Origin: Jacaranda mimosifolia | Taxonomy: Eukaryota; Streptophyta; Magnoliopsida; Lamiales; Bignoniaceae | Assembly (NCBI GenBank): GCA_018894105.1 | Contig: CM032125.1 | Coordinates: 28,195,032-28,259,031 of the forward strand | DNA length: 64,000 nucleotides | Reading direction: 5' to 3' | Shown: piece by piece, positions 37,110 to 48,819 of the stretch | Position numbering within the stretch: position 1 is the first letter of the stretch | Layout of the letters: each line of letters opens with the position of its first letter | Made by a program: the position numbers and the translations under genes | The notes under the pieces: generated by a model | Told to the model about the DNA's origin: nothing | Seen by the model: only the letters and a program-made list of their open reading frames with translations | The model's database searches: none

Positions 37110-37785
37110 GCCAGGTTGAAACTTAAAAATTGATAGCCTTTTGAACCAATCAAAAATTGGCTCAACCAGTGGTGGTTCGACCGATTGACCACTGATTCAC
37201 TTATTTTTCTATTTTTTCTGAGAATTTAAAAATTAAATTTTTTTTAAAACAATGAAAAATGTAAAAAAGAAGAGAGTTATAAGTTGAAGATGATGACTAA
37301 AGATTTTGGATATGTATTGTTTTGAAGCATGAATTGATTTTTTTTTAAATTTAATGAAGCAGTAGTTATATGTGGATGTTTATGTTTAATTTATTATTTT
37401 ATTTTGTTTAATCTCTCTTAAATTATATTGAATATTTAGTGTAGAAAAAAAAAATTTTACTTGGATTTGAATTATGAAACGAACGATTACTTAAATTAAT
37501 GTTAAATATTATTTTTTTATTTATTTATAGTTAACTAATTGTGATATAGTATTCTTTTAAAGAACGTATTTAAAAATGAATAAAAATTGAAATTTTTTCA
37601 AACAATATTTATTTTTATATTATTGGAAGTTTTATTTTTTTAATATTAAAATATTATATATATTTATAAAATTAAATATAATTATTACGTCATATCAGTC
37701 GAACCAGTAGTCAAAATGATCAAACCAATAACCAGTTACGTTGCCAATTCTTTGTCCAGTTCAATTTTGAAAACATTGATTCTCA
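37110..37785. mobile_element. Candidate TIR element with AT-rich core
   Basis: The left part carries TTTTGAACCAATCAAAAATTGG and GGTTCGACCGATTGACC. The right part carries, in inverted order, GTCGAACCAGTAGTCA, GATCAAACCAATAACC and TTTTGAAAACATTGA. Between them lies a very AT-rich 400 bp. Such inverted GGTTCGACC-type ends are seen in non-autonomous DNA transposons of dicots. I could not fix exact ends or a target duplication. Confidence 0.4.
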
Positions 37786-38343
37786 TTCTTTTTGCAAATT
37801 ATAAGAAAATGCATTTTATTTTGTCATTTTCGTTTCTACCTCCATTCACGTGCTCTGGAAGTCAAAACTACCCCATTTTGATTAGATCAAATGAAGGTTT
37901 ACAATAAGGTGTGCAGATTCCTTCTTCTTATATATTTGGGCCTCCCGATTACATTTGGCCTAAATTGTATGCAACTCAATGAGTAAAGAAAACGTTATTA
38001 CTTGAGAAATCTTTTCTTTTTTGTTTATTTATGTTTCTTAATTATTTTGGTGGCCTTTGGTCAAAGTATTGATGCAGAAAGTAATCTTATATTGATTATT
38101 GCATTTTTAAGATCCAGAATATTAATGTGCCTTTGGCCTCAATCAGAATCTGGGAGTTTGTAATCATCATAACCTCAAGAATTTTGTGTTTATGCACATC
38201 TACATTGGGGAGTTTTTCCCCCCCCCACTCAAATTATAATTCATCGAGGTAGGAGCAACATCTCATTGCCCCTTTCAGTGGGAATTTTTATTAGAGGTAG
38301 TGACTGCATCTCATGAAATTTCTTGAGTACCTTTTCTGATTAT

Positions 38344-39057
38344 TGTTGGGCTTTTATGAGCTCATTAATTAACACATAGTTAACTTAGATGGGCCTAAAC
38401 ATACTTGTTTGTACAGCAGCAGAACAAAGGATGGCCTTTGTTGGATTCAGCTCAGCAACTAGCCTTTTTGATGTTTTCACCACGTGTTAATCTCCTTTTC
38501 TTGTATTTAAGCAGAGTTTCCTCACTTTAACAGATTACTACTAGAGCAATCTATTATTTTTACACTTTGAGACCTTGGGTCTCTAAGTGATTACCCAAAA
38601 AAGTACTATAGAGATTTGGAGAAGATGTTGAGAGTTCTGAACTTATCTTCACTCTCTTATGTTTCGTATCTTTTACATACACACCTCTTTAAAACCTTAG
38701 GCCCCTATTTATAAGGTTAAGGTGGGCTCCACAAAGAAGCTTGCGTAATGAGGTAGATAACCCTTTGGCCCTATCCAAAAGCCAACAGATGATGTTTATC
38801 GATAAGCCAATGGGTGATGTTTATCCATAAGCTAATAGATAATGCTTATCCATAACCCAATGGATGATGTTCATCCATAAGCTATTAGATGATGTTTATC
38901 CATAAGTCATACTTATCCAAAGGTCATGCTTATCCAATAAGCCTACCAAATATGGATGCTTATTTGGACCATGGGTTAAGACTCGAACAATCAGTTTTAG
39001 GCCATGGTCCAATACCTAATTTGGGACATAGGCTAACACCCAGTCCAAAGTGCAACA
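38344..39057 (-). repeat. 3' LTR of copia C, with internal 25-bp repeats
   Basis: Begins TGTTGGGCTTTTATGAGC and ends GTGCAACA on the plus strand. At about 38778-38902 five units of 25 bp close to TAAGCCAATGGGTGATGTTT plus ATCCA are repeated in tandem. Confidence 0.88.
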
Positions 39058-40620
39058 TCTCCCACTCATAGATATTTGACATACTCTCCACAAATCTCAA
39101 TATCTGAGATACTCAATCTCACGACTTTCCTTCATACGGGAAATGGAGTGTGCGACCAAGTGAGAAAAAAATTGGGAGTGTCATATTAAGTAATCACTAA
39201 ACTAACATAACACTTTAACTTCCATAAAATCTCGTTGTACCCTGAACCAATGCAAGCATCTCTGATCCCTCAAATAAAGCATGCTTGACTTTCTCACATT
39301 TGTCTCTATGCCCATGACTATGTCAGAACACATTTGACACAGTCGGTCGACCTATAAGCCATAGAACAAATTTACATAACAAATATGGTTCTTTCTCTAG
39401 CCTCACATACTAATCAGCTTGGGCTTAACCACTTTCCTAGACAAGCTCCGACAGACCGAATGTGAACCTGGCCCTTAGATATCTTTCTAAAATAGCGAAT
39501 TTAAGCTTATGCTTCATGATATAGTCCAAAGTCTCAAAGGGTACATTAATTAATAAGTGCTTACACAGTAACGAAGCAGGGATCCATTCGTCACTCTACT
39601 TATATGGTCATCTAAAAGCACATGTAGTGTGATACCTGCTATGATGGAGCTCCCACTTAAATGGGCATGTCACGCTCTAGAAAACATCATACGAACTTGA
39701 GTGCATTCACCACATAAGCGTCTAACCTGCGCACCAACCCATAGTCACATGTTCGGCTTCCATAAGGCTTACATAAAGTTTGGACATAACTTTATGCGAT
39801 CAATTCATGATCTCATCTTAGCTCACAAGCTAAGGCGACTCTTTATGCTCCAACCTCCAACGCTATCTCATGCGCAAATGTGAGCAGTCTCATCCTTCTC
39901 GCTACTAAAGCGCTAGGGTGATTGCCCGTGTGAGTAGGTCAATATGAGCCTTATGACATCTTCTCACAAATGACATAGTACACTAACAAAATTAATAAGA
40001 ACTTCAAATCTTATTAATCTATCATAACATTTATACATGTTGTTTTAATCAAACTCTACGTAATCTAATATAACTAAAATGCCTCTGAAACACATTTTGA
40101 GATAATGGTTTAGTAAAAGGATCAGCGATCATATCAATAGTAGAAATATGCCTGAGAACAACTAAACCTTGCACAACACTTTCTCGAATGAAGTGATATC
40201 TAATATCAATATGCTTAGTTCTCCCATGGTATTTGGGATTTTAGCATAAGCCAAAGCGGTTGTGCTGTCATAGTAGACTACAATAATATTATCAACATGC
40301 GGCGTAATCCGCAAGCTTTAGAGAAATCTCCTCAACCAGATAGCTTCTTGGACTGCTGATGTGCAAGCAACATATTCAGCTTTCATGGTGGATAGAGAGA
40401 CACGGGGCTGTTATTTACTACACCAAGTGATAGCAGCACCTCCCAATAACAATACGTATCCCAATGTGGATTTGTATTCATCTCTGTCCACTGAACCATC
40501 GGCATCACTGTATCCCACTAGCTGCAAACTACCTCTATAGTAGCACAAGGTAAGATTAGTAGTCCCTTTCAGATATCTAAGTATCCTTTTGACAGCATTC
40601 TAGTGCTTGGGTCTAGGATT

Positions 40621-43240
40621 ACTTTAATATTGACTCATCATTCCAACTGCAAAGCACAAGTCTGGTTGAGTACACATCATTACATGCATCAGACTTCCTA
40701 TCGCGCTTGCATATAGAACATTAGCCATTCGTTCCTTTTCTTCCATTGTCTTTGGGCAAAATTCTTTGCTAAGAACACAACTCTTGTCCATAGGTGTGTC
40801 TATGGGATTGGCATTTTGCATACGAAATCGTTCTAAGATCCTCTTTATGTAAGTCTCTTGAGACAAACTTAAGAGCTTTTTAGAACGATCTCGAGGTATC
40901 CTTACACCAAGTAAGTATTTAGCCTCTCCCATGTCTTTCATTTCAAAGGTAGAATACAACCACTTTTGAGTAGCGACAATTAACTCCATGTCATTTCCAG
41001 CCAACAAGATATCATCCACGTGTAGTGAGAATATCAAAAAACTCCTCCCACTCATCTTGACATACACGCAGTGGTCTTCCTCGACCAACACAAAGCCAGT
41101 CAAGGTTATTGCTTGATGAAATCTGTTGTACCACTACGTGGACAATTATTTCAAGCCATAGATGGAACATTTCAGGCGGCATACTTTATGCGCTTGCTCC
41201 ATTTCCTGAAAACCTTTAGGTTGATCCATATAGATCACCTCGTCTAGTTCTCTATTGAGAAATGTTGTCTTCACATCCATTTGGAACAAATCCAAATCAA
41301 GGTGGGCGACTATGGCTAGAATAAAGTGAATAGAGGCAAACCTCACCACATGGGAGAATGTCTCATCATAATCTATACCTTCCTTTTGGGTATAGCCTTT
41401 CGCCACAAGACGAGCTTTATACTTGTTAATCGTTCCATCTGACTTGCATTTAACCTTTAGAACCCATTTAGTCCCAATAGTCTCACACCCATGTGGAATA
41501 TCGACCAGTTCCCAAACATGGTTCTTAGCTATTGAGCTTATCTTTTCCTTCATAGTAGCTATCCATTCATTGGCATTTGGAGAAGTCAAGGCTTCCTCAT
41601 AGGTAGCCAGCTCTTCATTATCCACAGGGGCACACATGAAAGATTTCCCCTCAATCTCAAAATGTCAACGAGGAACTCTTCCACACTCACTCCTACGTAT
41701 CTGTGGATTTGTAGAGCTTTCATCAAGTGGAACACTCTCACTAACCGTGGGCACACTATCATTATACTCAGCGATTGCTGGATAGGATTGCAAAACCTTA
41801 CCCTCGCTAGTCAAGGATGTGTCCCCTGGGAAATCTTGTAGCCCATATAGCTGCAGGTTCTCTTTCACGTCACCAATGCTAGGAAAATCCTCTTCAAGGA
41901 AATTAACATCGTGCAACTCAATTTATGTCATTCCTCCACTAGGGTGTTCACCGTACATCACATAGCCCTTTGAGTACTCACAATACCTTATAAAGATATG
42001 CTTGCAAGCTTTAGGACCTAGCTTCCATATTTATGAGAAGTGTTATGAACAAACCCTGTTGATCCCCAAGGGTGCAAGCCATCTAAATTAGGCTTTCTAC
42101 CATGCCACAACTCATAAGGAGTCGAAGGAACTGACTTAGAAGGCACACGGTTTAAGATGTGGGCAGCAGTCAAAATTGCATCTCCCTAAAAAAGATATTG
42201 GCAGATTTGCTTGCGCCATCATCGATCTGGCCATATCCAGTAACGTGCGATTTATTCTTTTTGCAGCACCATTTTGTTACGGAGTGTAAGGAATCGATAA
42301 TTGCCTTATTATTCCTCTTTCCTCACACAGCTGTCTAAACTCATAATACAAATATTCTCACCCTTTATTAGTACGTACATAGAACCTTAAGGTTTCTCTC
42401 CTTTTGGTTCTCAACCTCCATCACAAAGTGCTTGAACCAATCTAGCACTTCTGATCAATGAGATATGAGATATACTAATCCATAGCATGAATAATCAACA
42501 ATAAAAGTGAGAAAGTATGATGCACTGTGCCGTGCCTTCATATTCATTGGTCCACATATGTCTGAATGGACTATCTCTAAAGGATGAGCGGCTCTTTTAG
42601 CCTTACCAAAAGGCTTCTGGCAAGACTTACCCGCCAGACATGGTTCACACACAGGAAGGTTGACCTTAGCGAGTTGGCCCAAAAGGCCTTCTCTAGCTAA
42701 TCTAGTCATCCTTTCTTGTCTAATGTGTCCCAACCTCACATGCCACTTTACAGATTCAGAAGTAATATCAATAGCAGAAGAAACATAAGAAACACTATCA
42801 TAGGCTAATTCTAACATCAAAAAATCGTGAATCACAAAGCCCATGCCATACAACTCATGACCACGATAAGAAGTCAGAGTAGTACCCTCTAACAAAAAAG
42901 AAAAACCACATCTCAAAAGTGCTAATACTGAAAGTAGATTACATCGAATACTAGGTGCATATTGTATATCATTGAGGAGTAGCTCACGCCCTGTGCTGAG
43001 CTTAAGTTGGTAGGTTCCAACTCCCAAAACCTCCTCAAGTGTGTCATTTCCCATTGCAACAAAATGGCTGCCATTTGGTACTCAATGATAATCCACAAAT
43101 CCTGTTCGATCTCTTGTTACATGTTTTGTTGCTCCTATATATGCAATCCATCCATGGAGAGAATTAGCAACCAAAACATGGGAACAAACTAACGAATCAG
43201 ACCATGGGGATTGCATATCTACCATAAAACATGCTGCGTT
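40621..43240 (-). pseudogene. Copia C pol remnant (protease, integrase, RT, RNase H)
   Basis: On the minus strand, decayed protease lies at about 43190-43110 (WIAYIGATKHVTRD, where DTGA or DSGA is expected), then the frame 43054-42455 with NLLSVLALLRCGF, GAG-pre-integrase VKWHVRLGHI and integrase start HSDICGPMN. The integrase remainder (42455-41920) is broken by stops. RT at 41637-41146 has TIGTKWVLKVKCKSDGTI and LFQMDVKTTFLNRELDEVIYM; 41103-40624 has the active site as HVDDILLAGND (YVDD in active elements) and ASAIGSLMHVMMCTQPD. RNase H (40620-40310) is decayed. Several stops and the altered catalytic motif make it inactive. Confidence 0.85.
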
Positions 43241-43292
43241 CAAGTAGAACATATCAATCGGCGAGACCGAGCTTTCTTAGCTCCGATACCAC

Positions 43293-44000
43293 TGTTGCGC
43301 TTTTATGAGCTCATTAATTAACACACAGTTAACTTAGATGGGCCAAAACCTACTTGTTTGTACAGCAGCAGAATAAAGGATGGTTTTCATTGGATTTAAC
43401 TTGGCTACTAGCCTTTTTGATATTTTCACCACGTGTTAATCTCATTTTCTTGTACTTAAGCAGAGTTTCCTCACTTTAATAGATTACTACTAGCTATTAT
43501 TTTCACACTTCAAGACCTTGGGTCTCTAAGTGATTACCCAAGAAAGTATTATACAGATTTGGAGAGGACATTGAGAGTTCTGAACTTATCTTCACTCTCT
43601 TATGTTTCGTATCTTTCACATACACACCTCTTTAAGACCATAGGCCTCTATTTACAAGAGTAAGGTGGGCTCCACAAAGAAGCTTGCTTAATGAGGTAGA
43701 TAACCCTTTGGCCCTATCCAAAAGCCAACAGATGATGCTTATCGATAAGCCAATGGGTGATGTTTATCCATAAGCTAATGGATAATGCTTATCCATAACC
43801 CAATGGATGATGTTTATCCATAAACTGATAGATGATGCTTATCCATAAGTCATACTTATCCAAAGGTCATGCTTATCCAATAAGCTTGTCAAATATGAAT
43901 GCTTATTTGGACCATGGGTTAAGACTCGATCAATCAATTTTGGGCCATGGCCCAATACCTAATTTGGGTCACGGGCTAATATCCAGTCCAAATTGTAACA
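43293..44000 (-). repeat. 5' LTR of copia C
   Basis: A direct repeat of 38344-39057 with scattered differences; the 25-bp tandem repeats recur at about 43726-43850. Confidence 0.88.
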
Positions 44001-44423
44001 ATTATGTATGATGATATACATATTGAAATTGGTTATGGTTTTGGCCTTGGACTCTATGTTGTTTATTCTTTAGCAGCTCTAGTTTAAGGTCACTCTAGAT
44101 ATCTTCTTTCTAGCATCTACTCTTCCGGCATTTCATTGTCAATATGAAAACACATTAACTCAAATCTTAGTATTTATCAGTATTACACGTGGAACTCCCT
44201 CTGTTTCACTGAGTCTATTTTGTCAATGATGCAAACACTTGAAAACTAAATCAAATCAAAGGTTAATTATGTTTGCATGAATAATCTGATGAAAATTATG
44301 CTGCTAAACTTGTGATTAACAACATTATTTTTCTATTTTGAGCTTGTAGAAGATTCAAGTGGTGCCTCTGCTACCCAGGCTGAAAAGGAGGCGGTGGATT
44401 CTAGATCGATAAATGTTGGTAAT

Positions 44424-46961
44424 GTGAGTATCATTTTGGTCTTTTTTCTTTTGTCATTTTGTTGTTTCATAGTATCATTTTTTCTTCATGGTGCATTAGG
44501 TCATTGGGAAAGGGGTTATGCTGCCTGGTTAAAAACTGTATGAATTCTTTTAAGAGTCAGTGATGGCTAATTTGAGTTCATTGAAAGGAAAATATTCTAA
44601 AAGCTTGAAAGATTCAGGCAGAGAAATAGAGTTATTTTTTTTACTAAATGAAAATGGGTTCCCTGTATTATTTTTAAAGTATATGAATTGTTTTTCTTGT
44701 TTTCCTTTTCACGCCTATGCTAAATAGTTTCATTGCAAGTAATTCTGAAACTTGCTGAACCAACAAAATTTTGTTCATGACAGGATTCACTAAAAATATG
44801 TTGATTGGTTGCAGCTTTGATTGTAGTAATGTAGATAATTTGCATGCTTTTGGAGGTCAACCTGGGGTTGCGCTTTGGTTATGCGACTTGATGTGGTTAA
44901 AATGAAATGTGACCCTGCATTGCAGGAACTTATAATTTGTATATACCCCGGAGGCCGGATTTGATTGTTCGTGTTTGAATAGATACAGAGTTTTAGATAA
45001 AGCTGAAAAAGGAAAGTATTGGATATCTTAATTCTCTGACCTTCGAAAAGCTCATATTATTGCTTTATATGATAGGGTATTTTGGAAAAGAAATTTTTCA
45101 CTTAGGAAGTGCGATGTTACTTACGGCTGGCCTGAATAGGAAATAGAAGCATTCAGTTGTGGCCAGGGGAGTTCTACAATACGGAGCAGATTGATGAATC
45201 TCTGAGATTTCAGAATGTTAACTTGCTAATATCATAACAACCAACTTTTTCCTACAGATTACCTATCTAATAATTCTTTGTGTTGCTGATTGTCTCAATC
45301 TTGTATTGAGGTCCTGCATTAGGAGAAAGGATGACCATATATACAATGTCAAAACTCTTTACTAGAGAAAGTATAACCCTATTTAAATGTTGAGTTCTTC
45401 GGTTCTGTAACAATTACTCTCTCTCTCATTGTTATTGTGTTTTTCTTTCATAGTATTCTCTGTTCGGTGTAAGAGTAATTAACAGAGCAATGCAACATTT
45501 GATTGTGTTTAGTGATGCAAACATATGATTTAGAATCCAGAAATCGTGGAAGTTTCATCTTCCCGCACCCTCTTTTTGTTCTCTGTCACATTCTGTTGTG
45601 CTTGCTTTATCTCTGTATGAAACATAAAAAACCTAAATATATCCCTATCCAGTGCTAGGGGAAAATATAATCTTCACTCTGTCTTTTGCTGCTGCCTTTA
45701 TGAAACTCACACCCGATTGAGATGTAAAAAAAGCTGGGCCCCTAGAAGTTACTGATTCTTGATATGCTATTTGGTCAGCAGGGAACATTCGAAGATATTC
45801 TTTTCTTATATCTTCCAGTTTCAATACTATCAATACTTGGCATAACTTGAAACTATCATTCTCTTGTTTCCAATTCATATTAATGCTGAAGCTTTCTAAA
45901 TTGTTACTGTTGAGAAACCCTTTTTACAACATTGAACTAATTCTGGAACTTCGCTCTAATTTTGAATAGCTTTTTAATTACTGCAATTTAATTCATGAGT
46001 TTGGGAAATAGTTTGGCCTTGGTTATCTGTTGTGGCTACTGAATGTGAAGTTTGTAAAATAAGACATCATTTCAAACAGCTTCAGATACCATGGGTTTCT
46101 GAAGAAAAATGTCAATAAAAACAAGACTGCCTATTCTAACTCTATATCATAACCACATGCAATAAGTCAACATTCTAGGTTGAATGCATTTTCTTTTATG
46201 TGGAATCAATGTGCTAAGTTAAGTGGTCTCTTCATCTTAGCAGGTGGAATATATCTCAAGTATTTCTGAATCCCACTACACTGTCGGATGTCAACAACAC
46301 ATTATTTCTTCAGCATAACTCTAAAGTTAATAGAATAATTAGGATCTTAAGTTAATACAATTGTTAGGATAGATTACCAATTAATACTTGAGTTGCTTCT
46401 ATAATTCATTTTGCCCTTGAGCTACTATAATATTTTCTTTTCAATGATCTTGAATGACTTATTTTGCATGGCCAGCATGGTCATTACATCCCACACTGAT
46501 TTTGCCAGCAGATTTATTTGATGAACTGTTGAATGAGTTGTCCATAGTATATAATAACTGTACAGGGCCTTTGGTCTTGGAGACACTTCCATAACTGAAA
46601 TGCGGAAAAGAGAAATTCATGCAATTTGCTTAATGAACCCAATCCCTACATTCCTCATGGATTGCCTTTAAGATGTCAATTTCGTTGTAAATTAATGGTC
46701 TACTCGCTAAGGATTGGAGTTTATCCCCCTTTCTCATTCTTATTATTTCTACTGCTCGGTGGTTGTTTTTGTCACTGTCATCGTCGCCATTGTAATTCTC
46801 CTTAGATTTGTGGGGGAAAGGTTTGCGTCTATTACACTAGCCACACACTTTCTTGATCTTTTCGAGTTTTCGTTCACACACACCCTTATTTGGCACGCAC
46901 ATATGTTTGTGTCTGGTTGACCGAATCGGTTAATGCTTTAGCTGATTTTTCTCCATCACAA
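44424..46961. other. PABN copy 2 intron between the two RRM exons
   Basis: A degenerate intron. The part 44860-45870 is homologous to 3395-4600. I see no gene in 45870-46960; the predicted frames are short and lack domains. Confidence 0.55.
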
Positions 46962-48274
46962 GTGGACTATGCATGCACACCTGAGGAGGTGCAGCAGCAT
47001 TTTTAGTCCTGCGGAACAGTAAACAGGGTCACTATTTTGACGGACAAGTATGGTCAACACAAAGGTTTTGCTTATGTAGATTTCGTAGAATTGTGGCTGC
47101 TCAAAATGATCTCTACTGCTAAATGAATCAGAGTCGCATGGCCGTCAGCTGAAGGTTCTTGTACTTACCTTGGTCTGAACATGGAGGCAATGAATATTTG
47201 CTAATCCTTACAACAATTATATATATATAAATATATATATATTGGGCTTGGGCAGGTATCTGCTAAGAGAACTAATATTCCTATCAACAGCATACTTCCT
47301 CTGGGAAAGATAGATCCCCTTTTTGGGTGGGCGACTTCTATTCCTGGGAAGTACTTCAGAGTTCCCAGATCCTTGATCTCAAAGACCTTACAACAATGTG
47401 CCTTTCATTTTTTTATTGCCTCAACATCATCCCCGTAAGAAAAGTGGCTGCCACGTAAGCGCAGCTAAGCTAATATGCATCAGAGAAAGCAGGTGCCGTA
47501 GGTAAGCTCTATTCGGTCCGGAGCATTTATGGAATGAAACAACATCGAGGAAGGTGTCCAAATTCATATTTTGGATGGAGAAGGCCTTTTATGCCTGGTC
47601 CTCCTGTCTACCCTCCTTATGGTTACGGGTGAGCACTATAATATTTATCTGTGCTCTTTTTTGCTTGGAAATGAAAATGATTGGTGGACCAAAGAATCTC
47701 TTCGACGAAAATTCTGTTATTGGTGCTGCTATCATACCATGAAGTTGATTGCAATTTCATCCGTTTGGTCTGTCTGAGACACTAAAGTGACCATTGGTTT
47801 TGTTTATAGTTCCCAAGTTGAAGACATTGCTCCACTGGATTAGCATTATCTGTTGTAAAAATTTTCATTTGCAGGAGGGTTCCAAGGTATAGGCGGCCTA
47901 TGCACTACAGGCCATATTGATGAATCTTTTTCCCTTCCCAGTTTGGCATGCTCTTGCTGTAAGATAATGAGGGAATGTATTGGGGATAAATTATTTACCT
48001 CGCTTCGCTTGGGCCTGCATATTGTATATCTCTTCCTTGGTAACTCTATATTGTTGAGGCCATATTTAGTTTAATATTGAAATTTGTTTGAACCACAGTT
48101 TTATCGTGTTAATTAGCTGCACGCAATTTTAACTTCATATAGGCAATCAAAGGGGAAATTTTGAACATGGTAATACCCAAAATATCTAAAAATATTCTCA
48201 TGACGTTGGAAAATAATTATCTTTCCATTCCTCACAATGGGTAGGTCAAATCAAAGTGGGTAGCTATTGTTCAC

Positions 48275-48444
48275 TTACGTTTGGTTGTTAAAGAAAACAA
48301 TGAAGAAATAAATAAGGAAAAGAGTGGTGATGAAAGGAGAATGAGATAGAGTATTTTAAATAGAATCTTTCTTCATTTTTCTTGAACACACTATATTTTC
48401 TATCAATGTTTTATTTTTTTTAGTATTTTCCTTACAAACCAAAT
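48275..48444. mobile_element. Possible small MITE
   Basis: Inverted ends: CGTTTGGTTGTTAAAGAAAA on the left and, inverted, TTTCCTTACAAACCAAAT on the right, with TTA on the left and TAATTA on the right as a possible target duplication. Decayed and uncertain. Confidence 0.35.
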
Positions 48445-48464
48445 AATTAAAGGAATTTTCTTTA

Positions 48465-48815
48465 CACTATGTTTGGATCGGAATTTTGATGGGAAAAGAA
48501 AAGAAAATATTAAGAAAAATATTTTTGATTGTTTGATTAGTAAGGAAAATGTTAAAAAAAGAAAAACTTAGTAAAAAAATATAATGGATTTGAGGAAAAT
48601 GTGTTTTTCTTACAAAATGGTGAAAAAAATGATGGAAAAATTCATTTGAGCTCTCTCTCCTTTTCTAGCACACTCATCTTCTATTCTTTTCTTTATTATT
48701 TTCTTTTACAACCAAAAAAGTTTGAAATTTTATATATTTTATATTTTTTTACTTTTGTTTTCCTTCTCCCTAATATTTTTCTTTGCGTGTCAAATTTCTT
48801 AAACCAAACATGGTG
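48465..48815. mobile_element. MITE, Tourist-like (PIF/Harbinger) candidate
   Basis: The left end CACTATGTTTGG and the right end CCAAACATGGTG are inverted repeats with one mismatch, extended inward by an imperfect AAAGAAAA/TTTTCTTT match. TTA flanks both ends (48462-48464 and 48816-48818). A TTA target duplication and a length of 351 bp with no coding capacity fit a Tourist-like MITE; the terminal bases are not the usual GG(C/G). Confidence 0.6.
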
Positions 48816-48819
48816 TTAA

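Larger units (their letters stand above)
38344..44000 (-). mobile_element. Ty1/copia LTR retrotransposon C, minus strand, gag deleted
   Basis: Direct LTRs at 38344-39057 (3' LTR) and 43293-44000 (5' LTR) are flanked by perfect 5-bp duplications ATTAT (38339-38343 and 44001-44005). Primer-binding site (minus strand TGGTATCGGAGC, 43280-43291) adjoins the 5' LTR and a purine tract (minus strand GAGTGGGAGA) adjoins the 3' LTR. The internal 4.2 kb starts almost at once with protease, so gag is missing. The element sits in the intron of PABN copy 2, opposite to it. Confidence 0.9.
33786..47920 (+). pseudogene. Nuclear poly(A)-binding protein (PABN/PABPN1-like) pseudogene, copy 2
   Basis: In intact form this family binds poly(A) in the nucleus through one RRM and stimulates polyadenylation. 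Recognisable exons: end of exon 1 (to 33933; cut on its left by the gypsy element); coiled-coil exon 34099-34201 ([17 protein letters not shown]...); 44350-44423 (KEAVDSRSINVGN, RRM start); 46962-47154 (VDYACTPEEVQQHF and [13 protein letters not shown]); 47256-47320 (VSAKRTNIP); 47535-47632 (RRPFMPGPPVYPPYGYG); 47875-47920 (RVPRYRRPMHYRPY, stop). Lesions: a TAA at 34198-34200 (from CAA), a TAG at 47004-47006 in the RRM, a frameshift near 47090, and a lost AG acceptor before 46962. Copia C lies in the intron between the coiled-coil and RRM exons. Exon identity is firm; the exon 1 assignment is weak. Confidence 0.82.

Noticed and set aside
38778..38902. CRISPR-like regular repeats
   Set aside because: Contiguous 25-bp tandem units without spacers, inside an LTR of a plant retrotransposon.
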